The notes: generated by a model from the sequence alone, not told the origin. A stretch of DNA of 64,000 nucleotides from Rhizobium freirei PRF 81 (GCF_000359745.1 NZ_AQHN01000088.1:62001-126000), one strand, 5' to 3'. Counted from the first letter of the stretch, positions 45,214-53,370 are shown. Translations and numbers: made by a program.

Positions 45214-46050
45214 CTAGCGCGCCATCAGAATCGGCAGAGTGGTTTGCTGCAGCATGGCGCGAGTGACGCCACCGAAAATTCTCTCCCGCACCCGAGAGTG
45301 ACCGTAGCACCCCATAACAATCAGATCGGCATCCACATCGCCGGCATGTTGCAGCAGGACATCATTGATGGGACGCGAGCCGCTTGCCACGACGTCGACA
45401 GATACGTTGATCCCATGACGGGCCAGGTAAGCTGCGATATCGGCACCCGGCTCCTCGCCCTGGAGCCCCGATAGGGCAACGGGATCAACCATGGTGACGT
45501 GCACACGCTCTGCCTTCTTCAGGACATCGATCGCCTGATGAACCGCGCGCCCGGCTTCATGGCTGGAATCCCAGGCAATCAGCGCCGTCTTCGGCGGCCA
45601 GACCAGGGAGACGCCTTTGGGAACCATCAGAGCTGGCGTCGGAGAGTGAAACAACGCGCCGTCGACGGCAAACCCTCTGAGGTCCTCGTCCGACGTCATC
45701 TCGCTGCCGATCAAGGTGATGTCGGCATATAGTGCGCGTTGCCCAAGCAGATCCGGCGCCCAGGGAAAATCGCAGAAGAACTCCTGGACCTCATGCGATA
45801 TGCCGCTGGCGGCGAGTTCGGCCTTGATGGAAGCAACCCTTTGGCCGAGTTGCGTCAATTCGCGCTCCCGCTCGTCGATCCATATGCTGGCCGTGGAATC
45901 CCCATAGCCGGTGTAAGGGGGCATCGCGCCAAAGCCGAGGACGAGCAGCACGAGGTGAGCGTTCGCCGTTTCGCAAAATGAAATCGCGGTCCGCAAGTCT
46001 TCACGGCCATGCCTCGAAGACATGACGCTTAGAACCGTTTCGTAGGACAT
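45214..46050 (-). CDS. Universal stress protein, tandem UspA domains
   Basis: 278 residues with two Usp folds (~1-140 and ~150-278). The second ends in the ATP-binding loop MGCYGHSRVRERIFGGVTRAML, the G-x2-G-x9-G motif; the first has a degenerate version (IGSEMTSDED), so only one nucleotide site is likely. Cytoplasmic. It is divergent from the second CBS gene with a FNR/FixK-like box between. Two-domain Usp proteins are typical of low-oxygen regulons in alphaproteobacteria. Confidence 0.9.
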   Translation of the reverse strand: MSYETVLSVMSSRHGREDLRTAISFCETANAHLVLLVLGFGAMPPYTGYGDSTASIWIDERERELTQLGQRVASIKAELAASGISHEVQEFFCDFPWAPDLLGQRALYADITLIGSEMTSDEDLRGFAVDGALFHSPTPALMVPKGVSLVWPPKTALIAWDSSHEAGRAVHQAIDVLKKAERVHVTMVDPVALSGLQGEEPGADIAAYLARHGINVSVDVVASGSRPINDVLLQHAGDVDADLIVMGCYGHSRVRERIFGGVTRAMLQQTTLPILMAR

Positions 46051-46113
46051 TGATATGATCTCCTTGTCGCCGATGATTGTGGCCTGAATCTACGCCGTCA
46101 CCTCACCGCAACA

Positions 46114-46127
46114 TTGATCAGCGTCAA
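46114..46127. promoter_or_regulatory. FNR/FixK-like box between usp and CBS genes
   Basis: TTGATCAGCGTCAA, one base away from the perfect palindrome (GTCAA for ATCAA). It lies 63 bases from the usp start and ~145 from the CBS gene start, so the usp gene is the more likely target. Confidence 0.68.
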
Positions 46128-46271
46128 CAACATCATTCCGCGATCCGCGAACATGCGTCGGCGGATACGTCCCGCCTTCCTCGAAGAATTTGACACCGAT
46201 CAATGCCGGATTGGCAAATCCATCGAAAGATCGGGCATTCTCAGCAACCGCCATCGATCGGAGCGAATGCC

Positions 46272-46940
46272 ATGCAGGCGAAAGACATCATGACAAGGAA
46301 GATCATATCGATCGACGGATACGCCAATATTCGCCATGCCATCCGACTGATGCTCGAGAATGAGATCAGCGGCCTCCCGGTGCTCGATCAGCTGGGAGAT
46401 GTCTGCGGCATGTTGACGGAGGGCGACCTTCTGGCGCGCTGCGAAATCGGCTGCCTGAGTCAATCCTGCGCGGAGGTCGCAAAAGTCGACGGTGCGCTCC
46501 TGAACTATATCAAGAGCAAGGCCTGGCGCGTTGCCGACGTCATGACGCCGAACATCATCGCCGTGACGCCGGATACGCCGATTGCCATCGTTGCCAAGCT
46601 GATGGCATCCCATCGCATCAAGCGCGTCCTCGTGCTCGACAACGGCGAGCTGGTCGGCCTGATCAGCCGCCGCGATCTCCTGCGCGCCATAGCCTACGTG
46701 CCGCCGGACACGATCGCGCCCGGCGACGAGGCTCTCAAGCTGGCTGTCACCACGCGGTTGAAAACCGAACTGGGGCTGACGAACGACCAGGTTCAGGTCG
46801 CCGTGCACAACGCCCAGGTTTGCACGACTGGGAACATCGATTCCGAATTGCAGCGTCAGGCGATCAGGGTGCTCGTCGAACGCATCGGCGGCACGCGCGG
46901 CTATGTCGATGAACTGCATCTCGCGCCGCAGATTGCTTGA
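46272..46940 (+). CDS. CBS-pair protein with degenerate BON-like C-terminus
   Basis: 222 residues from the ATG at 46272 (MQAKDIMTRKII). CBS domains lie at ~1-60 and ~85-145 (IMTRKIISID, VMTPNIIAVTP; LVLDNGELVGLISRRDLLRAI). The C-terminal ~70 residues (LKLAVTTRLKTELGLTNDQVQVAVHNAQV) match the BON layout but lack its usual glycine pattern. A paralogue of the protein at 44164-44853. Nucleotide-responsive regulation is the family theme; target unknown. Confidence 0.82.
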   Translation: MQAKDIMTRKIISIDGYANIRHAIRLMLENEISGLPVLDQLGDVCGMLTEGDLLARCEIGCLSQSCAEVAKVDGALLNYIKSKAWRVADVMTPNIIAVTPDTPIAIVAKLMASHRIKRVLVLDNGELVGLISRRDLLRAIAYVPPDTIAPGDEALKLAVTTRLKTELGLTNDQVQVAVHNAQVCTTGNIDSELQRQAIRVLVERIGGTRGYVDELHLAPQIA

Positions 46941-47015
46941 GCGGTGATCATGGGGCCTCGGCGGTCGCCAGGCAGGCTATGCAAACGAAATGCCATACAA
47001 ACCAAGGAGACAGTC

Positions 47016-47531
47016 ATGTCCGAACAGAAATGGAACCTGGTCACGCGAGAAGGATTGCAGGTCTCGGTACGACCCGCCGGCATCGACGACGAAACGCTTT
47101 TGCTTGAGCTTTTCGATCACGTCAGTCCGCAAGATCTCCGTTTTCGCTTCCTCTCGGCGATTAAACACGCTTCGCGCCAGCAGATTGCCGAGCTGATCGG
47201 TGTCGGCCATGGCGCCGTGCAAAGCTATATCGCCTTTGCGCGGGACGCAGCGACGCCTGTCGCGACCGCCGTTCTTGCCTGCGATGGCGAAAAGAGACGA
47301 GCCGAAACCGCTATCTCCGTGCGCAGCGACTTCAAGGGCCACGGCCTCGGTTGGGGACTCCTTGGCCTGATGGTGCAGGAAGCCAAGCGTCATGGCATGG
47401 AAAAGATCGAATCCATAGAAGACAGAAGCAATTATGACGCCGTCGAACTCGAGCAGAATATGGGCTTCGAAATCAAACCCTACCCGGATGATCCAAGCCT
47501 GCTGCTGTTATCGAAGTCACTCGTCGCATGA
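47016..47531 (+). CDS. GNAT-family N-acetyltransferase
   Basis: 171 residues from the ATG at 47016 with AAGGAGA 6 bases upstream. The acetyl-CoA loop is near RSDFKGHGLGWGLLGLMVQEAKRHGM (R/Q-x2-G-x-G/A region), preceded by the GNAT strands. The N-terminus (VRPAGIDDETLLLELFDHVSPQDLRFRF) resembles the acetyltransferase module found fused to acyl-CoA synthetases (Pat type), here as a free-standing enzyme. Protein-lysine acetylation, perhaps of acetyl-CoA synthetase, is a possibility that links to the acetate genes, but is inference. Probably transcribed with the CBS gene 75 bases upstream. Confidence 0.82.
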   Translation: MSEQKWNLVTREGLQVSVRPAGIDDETLLLELFDHVSPQDLRFRFLSAIKHASRQQIAELIGVGHGAVQSYIAFARDAATPVATAVLACDGEKRRAETAISVRSDFKGHGLGWGLLGLMVQEAKRHGMEKIESIEDRSNYDAVELEQNMGFEIKPYPDDPSLLLLSKSLVA

Positions 47532-47634
47532 GGAGCCGGCTGCACCGCCACGTCGGATCGATGCTGGCGGCATGCTGTCAAGCTGGCATCGGCAAAATCG
47601 GAAGTTGCGGATCAACCGAGCCCGCATGTTTTCC

Positions 47635-48042
47635 TCACAGATTTCCGCACTCCCGACGTCGCGCCTGCAGCCAATTCAGGAGCGACGTGAAATCCTCAGC
47701 ATCTGCTTTGGTCAGTCGGACCAACCGAAGATCTCTGATCGACGCCTGCTCCCCGGTCTGCGTGTTGTAGACCGCCCAGGTCCTGTCGGAATCACGGTGG
47801 ATGCCATAGAGGTCGCCGGCGCCCGCTTCGATCAAGCATCTTGCTCCAGGATTGATTGCCAACTCCTCGGGTTGATCAGATAGACTTGGCCATTGGCCTT
47901 GATCTAACCCCGTGTTTGTCGCACTGCCGACTGTCACCCGACCGCCTGTTGGCGGCGATTGTGCCGGCGCGGTCGTCGGAACCAGATGCACCGCAAGCCC
48001 CGTTCTGAGGGAAAGTGCCATCCGCGGGGCGCGTCGGGTCAT
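47635..48042 (-). CDS. Hypothetical protein
   Basis: Up to 135 residues; start uncertain. The C-terminal ~85 residues (LAINPGARCLIEAGAGDLYGI, TWAVYNTQTGEQASIRDLRLVRLTKADAEDF) read like a real protein with good codon bias. The first ~45 residues look low-complexity and may be non-coding, so an inner GTG may be the true start. No recognised domain, no membrane segment. Lies alone between the GNAT gene and the nitrate locus. Confidence 0.4.
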   Translation of the reverse strand: MTRRAPRMALSLRTGLAVHLVPTTAPAQSPPTGGRVTVGSATNTGLDQGQWPSLSDQPEELAINPGARCLIEAGAGDLYGIHRDSDRTWAVYNTQTGEQASIRDLRLVRLTKADAEDFTSLLNWLQARRRECGNL

Positions 48043-48310
48043 TCTGATTCTGCCTGTTCATTCGCAGCCGATCGGCGCGCCCAAAGCCGAACCGATCGCC
48101 AAGCATCCGCTTGCGGTCAAAGCTAGGATGGGCTCGACCCTTTGTCTCCGTCCATTTTTGACATGTGGTGGGTATGGGTCGTTTTCGACATCCAGCGCCA
48201 TCAAGCCTGACGGGGCGATCGCGGCGCCGAATGCCTAACAAGCAGGCATTCGCTCCAAGCTCTACGAGTCATCGAATTAAAACAACAAGTATTTTCAATG
48301 CATTAAATAA
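48043..48310. other. Upstream regulatory region of the nitrate locus
   Basis: 268 bases before the first sigma-54 promoter. I see an inverted repeat (listed separately) and no gene. An activator such as NtrC would be expected to bind here, but I found no clear NtrC consensus. Confidence 0.4.
48229..48251. promoter_or_regulatory. Inverted repeat, possible operator upstream of the nitrate genes
   Basis: A perfect 7-base inverted repeat, GAATGCC and GGCATTC with 9 bases between, lies 60 bases upstream of the sigma-54 promoter. Its distance suits an activator site. It does not match the NtrC consensus I know. Confidence 0.4.
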
Positions 48311-48326
48311 TGGCACGCCAATTGCT
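48311..48326 (+). promoter_or_regulatory. Sigma-54 promoter, first nitrate unit
   Basis: TGGCACGCCAATTGCT matches TGGCACR-N4-TTGCW exactly, with the GG and GC pairs 12 bases apart. Transcription would start near 48337. It drives a small membrane protein, nasT and nasS, pointing to nitrogen control through RpoN and NtrC. Confidence 0.88.
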
Positions 48327-48357
48327 TGGTCTAAACAGTTCAAGAAAGGGATATTGG

Positions 48358-48660
48358 GTGGCACCATTTCTGCCGTTTTTGTGCATAGCCATCGGCTTCA
48401 GCTGGGCAGATTGCGCGTCCGTCTTCACCGCAAATCCAGGGGCGTCGCGAACCCGTTTTGCGCTGATGACCGCATCGACAAGCATCTTCCTTTGCGCGAT
48501 CGGCCTCTCGTTCGCGAACCACAGTCTCGCCGCCGGTTCGGTATTGGTGGCTTGTGGCATGGCGATTGCCCTGGCGCTGGGGAGAAACCTGTCTTCCCCC
48601 TTGTCGCTGCTGATATCCGCCGGCGGTTTTGCGGTTTATCTCCATGGCGTCATCGATTGA
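48358..48660 (+). CDS. Small polytopic membrane protein upstream of nasT
   Basis: 100 residues from a GTG with AAAGGG 7 bases upstream; an earlier ATG at 48310 overlaps the sigma-54 promoter and lies upstream of the expected transcript start. Three to four hydrophobic segments (APFLPFLCIAIGFSWAD, FALMTASTSIFLCAIGLSFA, AAGSVLVACGMAIALAL, LSLLISAGGFAVYL) predict an inner-membrane protein. It is the first frame after the promoter and ends 8 bases before nasT. No family recognised. Coexpression with the nitrate sensor pair is predicted. Confidence 0.55.
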   Translation: MAPFLPFLCIAIGFSWADCASVFTANPGASRTRFALMTASTSIFLCAIGLSFANHSLAAGSVLVACGMAIALALGRNLSSPLSLLISAGGFAVYLHGVID

Positions 48661-48668
48661 AGGTGGCG

Positions 48669-49256
48669 ATGGTTCATTCCGAACTGACAATTCTGGTCAT
48701 CGATGAAAACGTCATTCGGGCCTCGATCATCGAGGAGGGGTTACGCGATGCCGGGCATGGTAACGTCACCGTCATTCACGAAGTCAACGGCGTTGCTCGC
48801 ATCATCGAGGCTCTGAAGCCGGATGTGATCGTCATCGACATCGAAAATCCGAACCGTGACATGATGGAACACCTCTTCCAGCTGACGCGCACCGTCGGCA
48901 GGCCGATCGCCATGTTTGTCGACCGGTCGGACACGGCACAGATCGAGGCTGCCATGGATGCGGGAGTTTCGGCGTATGTGGTGGACGGCTTGAAGAAGGA
49001 GCGCGTCAAATCCATCCTGGACATGGCGGTGAGCCGTTTCAATGCCTTCTCCCGCCTTCAAAGAGAACTTGCTGAGGCCAAATCCGCTCTGGAGGAGCGC
49101 AAGGTCGTCGAGCGGGCAAAGGGCATTCTGATGAAGATGCGCGGTCTGTCGGAGGAGGATGCTTTTGCCCTGCTGCGCCAAACCGCCATGAACGAAAAGA
49201 AGAAGATATCCGAAATCGCCCAGAGTGTGGTGACCGCAGCCGGGCTGCTGATGTGA
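48669..49256 (+). CDS. nasT: Nitrate-responsive ANTAR antiterminator
   Basis: 195 residues from the ATG at 48669 with GAAGGTGG upstream. An N-terminal receiver-like domain (LTILVIDENVIRASI, IVIDIENPN with the Asp, SAYVVDGLKKE) is followed by a helix and an ANTAR domain (~130-190; LEERKVVERAKGILMKMRGLSEEDAFALLRQTAMN). NasT binds structured leader RNA and prevents premature termination of nitrate assimilation transcripts, unless held by NasS in the absence of nitrate. The next gene is nasS, and a leader with a terminator precedes nrtA at 50859-50885. Confidence 0.93.
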   Translation: MVHSELTILVIDENVIRASIIEEGLRDAGHGNVTVIHEVNGVARIIEALKPDVIVIDIENPNRDMMEHLFQLTRTVGRPIAMFVDRSDTAQIEAAMDAGVSAYVVDGLKKERVKSILDMAVSRFNAFSRLQRELAEAKSALEERKVVERAKGILMKMRGLSEEDAFALLRQTAMNEKKKISEIAQSVVTAAGLLM

Positions 49257-49288
49257 CCGCAACATCGGTGGAAAGGCGGAAACGAAAG

Positions 49289-50563
49289 ATGACAGTACTC
49301 GAACGATCCGGCGGCAAGCTTGTCGCCCCCGCAGGCGTCAGCGGCAAAGAGCAAAAGGTCCTGCGCGCGGGTTTCATTCCGCTCGTCGATGCGTCGGTCC
49401 TTATTGCCGCGGCCGAGTTTGGCTTCGCCGCAAAGGAGGGGCTGACGCTCGAGCTGGTCAAGGACGTTTCCTGGGCCAATGTGCGCGACAGGCTGGCTTT
49501 TCGCCAATTCGACATCGCCCACATGCTGTCGCCGATGCCGGTGGCTTCCATGCTTGGCCTCGGCTCCAATCCTTCGTCGACGATAACGCCCTTTTCGCTT
49601 GGTCGCGGCGGTAGTGCGATCACCCTTTCGGTGCGGCTGTTCGACCGCATGCGCGACTATGCAGGCGTTGCGGAAAAGGCCGGTGCGCTCGAAAACTCCA
49701 AAGCCCTGGCGAAGGCGCTTGCACATATGAGAGAGCGTGGCGAAACGCCGCCGACTTTTGGCATGACCTATCCGTTTTCCTCGCACAATTACGAGTTTCG
49801 CTATTGGCTTGCGGCAGGCGGGATCGATCCCGACCGCGACGTGAAGCTCGTTGTCGTGCCGCCGCCCCTGACGTCCGATGCGCTCGCAGCCGGTGCCATC
49901 GATGGCTTCTGCGTCGGAGCGCCCTGGAACATGGTCGCATCCGAACGCGGCGTCGGCCGCATCGTCGCCGCCAAGCAGGACATATGGCCCTCGGCGCCGG
50001 AAAAGGTGATCGGCATACGCCCCGAATGGGCCGAAAGCCATCCCGAAACTGTTTCGCGGCTCATCGTCGCGCTGGACGCGGCAGCGCGCTGGTGCGACCG
50101 AGCGGAAAATCATGACGCGCTGGCCGAAGCGCTCGCCGATCAGCGCTATATCGCAGCCCCGGCCCACATCATCCGCCATGTCCTTGCGGGGGAATTCAAC
50201 CTCGACGCCAAGGGCAATCGGCGTGTGATCGACCGATATTTCTCCTTTCATGGCGGCTTTGCCAACTATCCGCGACCGAGCCAGGCCCTGTGGATCTTCA
50301 GTCAGATGGTTCGCTGGGGGCAAGTCGCCCTGTCCGAGCGGAACATGAAATTGGCAGCCGATGCCTATCGTCCGGACCTCTACCGGCTGGCGCTCGGCAA
50401 CGATGTCTCGCCTGACGATGCCGATATCCGCTGGGAGGGCGATACGGACGGTGATCGCTTTATGGACGGTCACGTTTTCGACCCCGCCAATATGGCCGAC
50501 TACATCGATGGATTCGCGGTGAAGACGGCGAACGCGGCGCAGCTTTCGGCCGAGGATATCTAG
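49289..50563 (+). CDS. nasS: Nitrate sensor protein, NrtA-like without export signal
   Basis: 424 residues from the ATG at 49289; an overlapping GTG at 49253 is the alternative. It resembles the nitrate-binding proteins of ABC importers (LRAGFIPLVDASVLIAAAEFGF, WANVRDRLAFRQFDIAHML, FGMTYPFSSHNYEFRYWL, GFCVGAPWN) but has no signal peptide. It therefore acts in the cytoplasm, as NasS does: it binds nitrate and, when empty, sequesters NasT. The pair is co-transcribed from the sigma-54 promoter. The related NrtA at 50928-52226 carries a Tat signal, so both forms are present side by side. Confidence 0.92.
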   Translation: MTVLERSGGKLVAPAGVSGKEQKVLRAGFIPLVDASVLIAAAEFGFAAKEGLTLELVKDVSWANVRDRLAFRQFDIAHMLSPMPVASMLGLGSNPSSTITPFSLGRGGSAITLSVRLFDRMRDYAGVAEKAGALENSKALAKALAHMRERGETPPTFGMTYPFSSHNYEFRYWLAAGGIDPDRDVKLVVVPPPLTSDALAAGAIDGFCVGAPWNMVASERGVGRIVAAKQDIWPSAPEKVIGIRPEWAESHPETVSRLIVALDAAARWCDRAENHDALAEALADQRYIAAPAHIIRHVLAGEFNLDAKGNRRVIDRYFSFHGGFANYPRPSQALWIFSQMVRWGQVALSERNMKLAADAYRPDLYRLALGNDVSPDDADIRWEGDTDGDRFMDGHVFDPANMADYIDGFAVKTANAAQLSAEDI

Positions 50564-50728
50564 CGCCGGCTACGCTGCACTGCACAGAATAAGCGCAGGA
50601 TTAACGGCCCACTGAGCGGCATTCGCCCAAAATGTTAGCAGCTGCAGCATCCGCATATAAAACGGGCAAATGCAGCTCTCTTTAAAATAATTCAGTTCTT
50701 TCATTGAATTAGCAGCAATCCGAAAAAC

Positions 50729-50744
50729 TGGCACAGGGATTGCT
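50729..50744 (+). promoter_or_regulatory. Sigma-54 promoter, nrtA operon
   Basis: TGGCACAGGGATTGCT is an exact match to TGGCACR-N4-TTGCW. Transcript start would fall near 50755, giving a leader of ~170 bases before nrtA. Confidence 0.9.
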
Positions 50745-50781
50745 TTATTAATTTTGCTTCGATCAACGGCGATCAAGGCAC

Positions 50782-50805
50782 GCAATGCGCGGAAAACGCG
50801 CTTGC
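50782..50805 (+). ncRNA. Leader hairpin, candidate NasT target
   Basis: GCAA and GCGCG pair with CGCGC and TTGC around a GAAAA loop with one bulged T. It lies between promoter and terminator, where an ANTAR protein would bind. It does not clearly show the hexaloop pair of the ANTAR consensus. Confidence 0.5.
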
Positions 50806-50858
50806 AAAGACATCGACGTCGCAAGGTTCTTGCCCCGGGGACTCTCTTCCTGTCCTGG

Positions 50859-50885
50859 GCCGCATCGACCGAGCGGCGTTTTTTT
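50859..50885 (+). terminator. Intrinsic terminator inside the nrtA leader
   Basis: GCCGC pairs with GCGGC around a 9-base loop, followed by G and seven T. Its T-tract ends right at the ATG at 50886, so that ATG is unlikely to be the nrtA start. NasT would be expected to prevent this termination when nitrate is present. Confidence 0.82.
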
Positions 50886-50927
50886 ATGTCCGAAATTCCA
50901 TCCGCCCGAAAAAAGGGGAGCTTGCAA

Positions 50928-52226
50928 GTGAAGAAAATCCTGTCCGGTGGCGTGACACGCCGCAACCTTTTGAAGACGTCCGCCGCAGCGGCTCTGATCG
51001 GCGCCGTCAGGACGGCTTTCCCCTCCGGCGCCTTTGCGGCCGCGGCCGGGCCGGAAGTAGCGGGTGTCAAACTTGGCTACATAGCGCTGACGGATGCCGC
51101 GCCATTGATCATCGCGAAGGAAAAAGGTCTGTTCGAGAAGCATGGCCTGCGCGATGTCGATGTGGCCAAACAGGCATCCTGGGGCGCGACACGCGATAAT
51201 CTCGTGCTCGGCGGGGCGGCGAACGGCATCGATGGTGCCCATGTTCTCTCGCCGCTCCCGTATCTTATGCATACCGGCAAGGTGACCCAGAACAATCAGC
51301 CCGTGCCGATGGCGATCCTCGCCCGCCTCAACTACGACAGCCAGGGCATCTCGGTTGCAAAGGAATACGCCGACACCGGCGTCCAGCTCGATGCCTCCAA
51401 GCTGAAGGCCGCCTTTGACGCGAAAAGAGCCGCGGGCAAGGAGGTGAAGGCGGCCATGACCTTCCCCGGCGGCACGCATGATCTGTGGATCCGCTATTGG
51501 CTTGCCGCCGGCGGTATCGATCCCGACAAGGACGTATCGACCATCGTCGTGCCGCCGCCGCAGATGGTGGCGAACATGAAGGTCGGCAACATGGACGTCT
51601 TCTGTGTTGGCGAACCCTGGAACGAACAGCTCGTCAATCAGGGCATCGGTTTTACCGCCTGTACGACTGGCGAAATCTGGAAGGGCCATCCGGAAAAGGC
51701 CTTCGGCATGCGCGCCGACTGGATCGACAAGAACCCGAAGGCTGCGAAGGCTCTGCTGATGGCGGTTATGGAAGCCCAGCAATGGTGCGACAGCATGGAC
51801 AATAAGGAGGAAATGGCCACCATCCTCGGCAAACGGCAATGGTTCAACGTGCCGCCGAAGGACGTGCTCGGCCGTTTGAAGGGCGAGATCAATTACGGCA
51901 ACGGCCGCGTCGCCAAGGGCACCGATCTCTACATGAAATTCTGGAAGGGCGGCGTGTCCTATCCCTATCAGAGCCATGACGCCTGGTTCATCACCGAGAA
52001 CATTCGCTGGGGCAAGTTCGCACCCAATACTGATATCAAGACGCTGGTCGGCCAGGTGAACCGTCAGGATATCTGGCGCGATGCTGCCAAGGATCTCGGC
52101 GTTGCCGCTTCGGACATTCCTGCATCGACCTCGCGCGGCAAGGAAACCTTCTTCGACGGCAAGGTCTTCGACCCGGAAAACCCCTCTGCCTATCTCGAAA
52201 GCCTCTCGATCAAGGTGGCGTCATGA
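50928..52226 (+). CDS. nrtA: Nitrate ABC transporter periplasmic binding protein
   Basis: 432 residues from a GTG at 50928 with GGGGAG 7 bases upstream; the ATG at 50886 sits against the terminator T-tract and is rejected. A Tat-type signal is visible (TRRNLLKTSAAAALIGAV, then a cleavage region near SGAFAAAAG), so it is exported folded. The mature part (VKLGYIALTDAAPLIIAKEKGLFEKHGL, WGATRDNLVLGG, FPGGTHDLWIRYWLAAGGIDPD, VFCVGEPWNE) is a full nitrate-binding NrtA. It delivers nitrate (or nitrite) to NrtB and NrtC, whose genes follow a repeat. Confidence 0.93.
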   Translation: MKKILSGGVTRRNLLKTSAAAALIGAVRTAFPSGAFAAAAGPEVAGVKLGYIALTDAAPLIIAKEKGLFEKHGLRDVDVAKQASWGATRDNLVLGGAANGIDGAHVLSPLPYLMHTGKVTQNNQPVPMAILARLNYDSQGISVAKEYADTGVQLDASKLKAAFDAKRAAGKEVKAAMTFPGGTHDLWIRYWLAAGGIDPDKDVSTIVVPPPQMVANMKVGNMDVFCVGEPWNEQLVNQGIGFTACTTGEIWKGHPEKAFGMRADWIDKNPKAAKALLMAVMEAQQWCDSMDNKEEMATILGKRQWFNVPPKDVLGRLKGEINYGNGRVAKGTDLYMKFWKGGVSYPYQSHDAWFITENIRWGKFAPNTDIKTLVGQVNRQDIWRDAAKDLGVAASDIPASTSRGKETFFDGKVFDPENPSAYLESLSIKVAS

Positions 52227-52237
52227 TAGCAGAAAAG

Positions 52238-52419
52238 CCCCTCATCCGGCCTCCTGAGCTTTTGTCGAAGGGCGGCCACCTTCCCCTCGCCTACGGGGAG
52301 AAGGGGCAAGAGGCACGCGCAGCCCGCCTCTCATATTCCGCACTCGTCGCACCAGTGAGATGGGCGTCTTGCTCTCCATCCCCCTCTCCCCGTTTCAACG
52401 GGGAGAGGGCTGGGGTGAG
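52238..52419. repeat. Palindromic intergenic repeat between nrtA and nrtB
   Basis: A two-hairpin element running from CCCCTCATCCGGCC to GCTGGGGTGAG, of a type common between rhizobial genes. The second hairpin is CTCCCCGTTTCAACGGGGAG at 52386-52405, nearly perfect. The first (CCCCTCGCC, CGGGGAG) is imperfect. It sits inside the nitrate operon and could reduce or stabilise nrtA-proximal messenger RNA. Confidence 0.72.
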
Positions 52420-52466
52420 CGGCCGCTGCACCATCCGCGTCGCGCAAGTTTCAAGGATCTAACGTC

Positions 52467-53360
52467 ATGTCCGCACTCGCTCGCAAACAAACAGTCAATC
52501 CGACAGCAACAACGGCATCCAAGAGCCACGTCGTGACCCTCTCAACTCGCCCTGCCCGTCGCATCGATGTCCGTCAAATCGGGCTTGCGGTCCTGCGTAG
52601 CGTCCTGCCGCCGCTCGTGGTTCTGGCGCTTATGCTCGGCGTCTGGCAGCTCCTCTGTGAGCAGCCGGGCGCCAGCCTGCCACCGCCTTCGCAGGTCTGG
52701 CAAGAAAGCTACGACCTCATCGTCTATCCCTTCTTCTACAACGGTCCACAGGATATCGGGCTCGCCTGGCGCGTGCTCGTGTCGCTGCAGCGCGTCGCCT
52801 ATGGCTTCGGCCTCGCCGCCGTCGCCGGCGTGCTGATCGGCGCGGTCATCGGGCAATCGGTCTGGGCAATGCGCGGCCTCGATCCGATCTTCCAGGTGCT
52901 GCGCACCGTGCCGCCGCTCGCATGGCTGCCACTGTCGCTCGCCGCCTTCCAGAATTCCAGCCCTTCGGCAATCTTCGTGATCTTCATCACCTCGATCTGG
53001 CCCGTCATCATCAATACGGCGGTCGGCGTGCGCAACATCCCGCAGGATTATCGCAATGTCGCCAAGGTTCTCCGGCTGAACCAGATCGAATTCTTCTTCC
53101 GCATCATGGTGCCGGCTGCCGCTCCGTACATTTTTACCGGACTTCGCATCGGCGCGGGCCTCTCCTGGCTTGCGATCGTTGCCGCCGAGATGCTGACCGG
53201 CGGTGTCGGCATCGGCTTCTTCATCTGGGACGCGTGGAACTCCTCGCGCCTGCCCGACATCATCGTGGCGTTGGCCTATATCGGCATCACCGGATTTGTC
53301 CTCGACCGTCTGGTCGCAGGCCTTGGTGCCGTCGTGACCCGCGGCATGACGAGCAACTGA
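52467..53360 (+). CDS. nrtB: Nitrate ABC transporter permease
   Basis: 297 residues, about six membrane helices after a polar N-terminus of ~45. The ABC permease EAA loop appears as VAKVLRLNQIEFFFRIMVPAAAPYIFTGLRIG, and LRTVPPLAWLPLSLAAFQNSSPSAIFVIF is typical of the nitrate/sulfonate/taurine class. AAGGA precedes the ATG. It forms the inner-membrane channel with the ATPase encoded 10 bases downstream and takes nitrate from NrtA. Confidence 0.93.
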   Translation: MSALARKQTVNPTATTASKSHVVTLSTRPARRIDVRQIGLAVLRSVLPPLVVLALMLGVWQLLCEQPGASLPPPSQVWQESYDLIVYPFFYNGPQDIGLAWRVLVSLQRVAYGFGLAAVAGVLIGAVIGQSVWAMRGLDPIFQVLRTVPPLAWLPLSLAAFQNSSPSAIFVIFITSIWPVIINTAVGVRNIPQDYRNVAKVLRLNQIEFFFRIMVPAAAPYIFTGLRIGAGLSWLAIVAAEMLTGGVGIGFFIWDAWNSSRLPDIIVALAYIGITGFVLDRLVAGLGAVVTRGMTSN

Positions 53361-53370
53361 GGAGAACAAA

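Larger units (their letters stand above)
50564..50927. promoter_or_regulatory. Regulatory leader of nrtA with sigma-54 promoter and terminator
   Basis: 364 bases with no gene. It contains a sigma-54 promoter, a strong hairpin at 50782-50805, a second short hairpin GCAAGGTTCTTGC at 50821-50833, and a terminator at 50859-50885. This is the layout expected of a NasT-controlled antitermination leader. Confidence 0.75.

Noticed and set aside
48310..48357. ATG at 48310 as start of the small membrane protein
   Set aside because: It overlaps the sigma-54 promoter and lies upstream of the expected transcript start.
49058..50473. A 471-codon open frame antisense to nasS
   Set aside because: Shadow of a well-supported gene; sequence is Arg, His and Gly rich with no motif.
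50886..50927. ATG at 50886 as nrtA start
   Set aside because: It follows directly on a terminator T-tract and has no binding site; GTG at 50928 is better.
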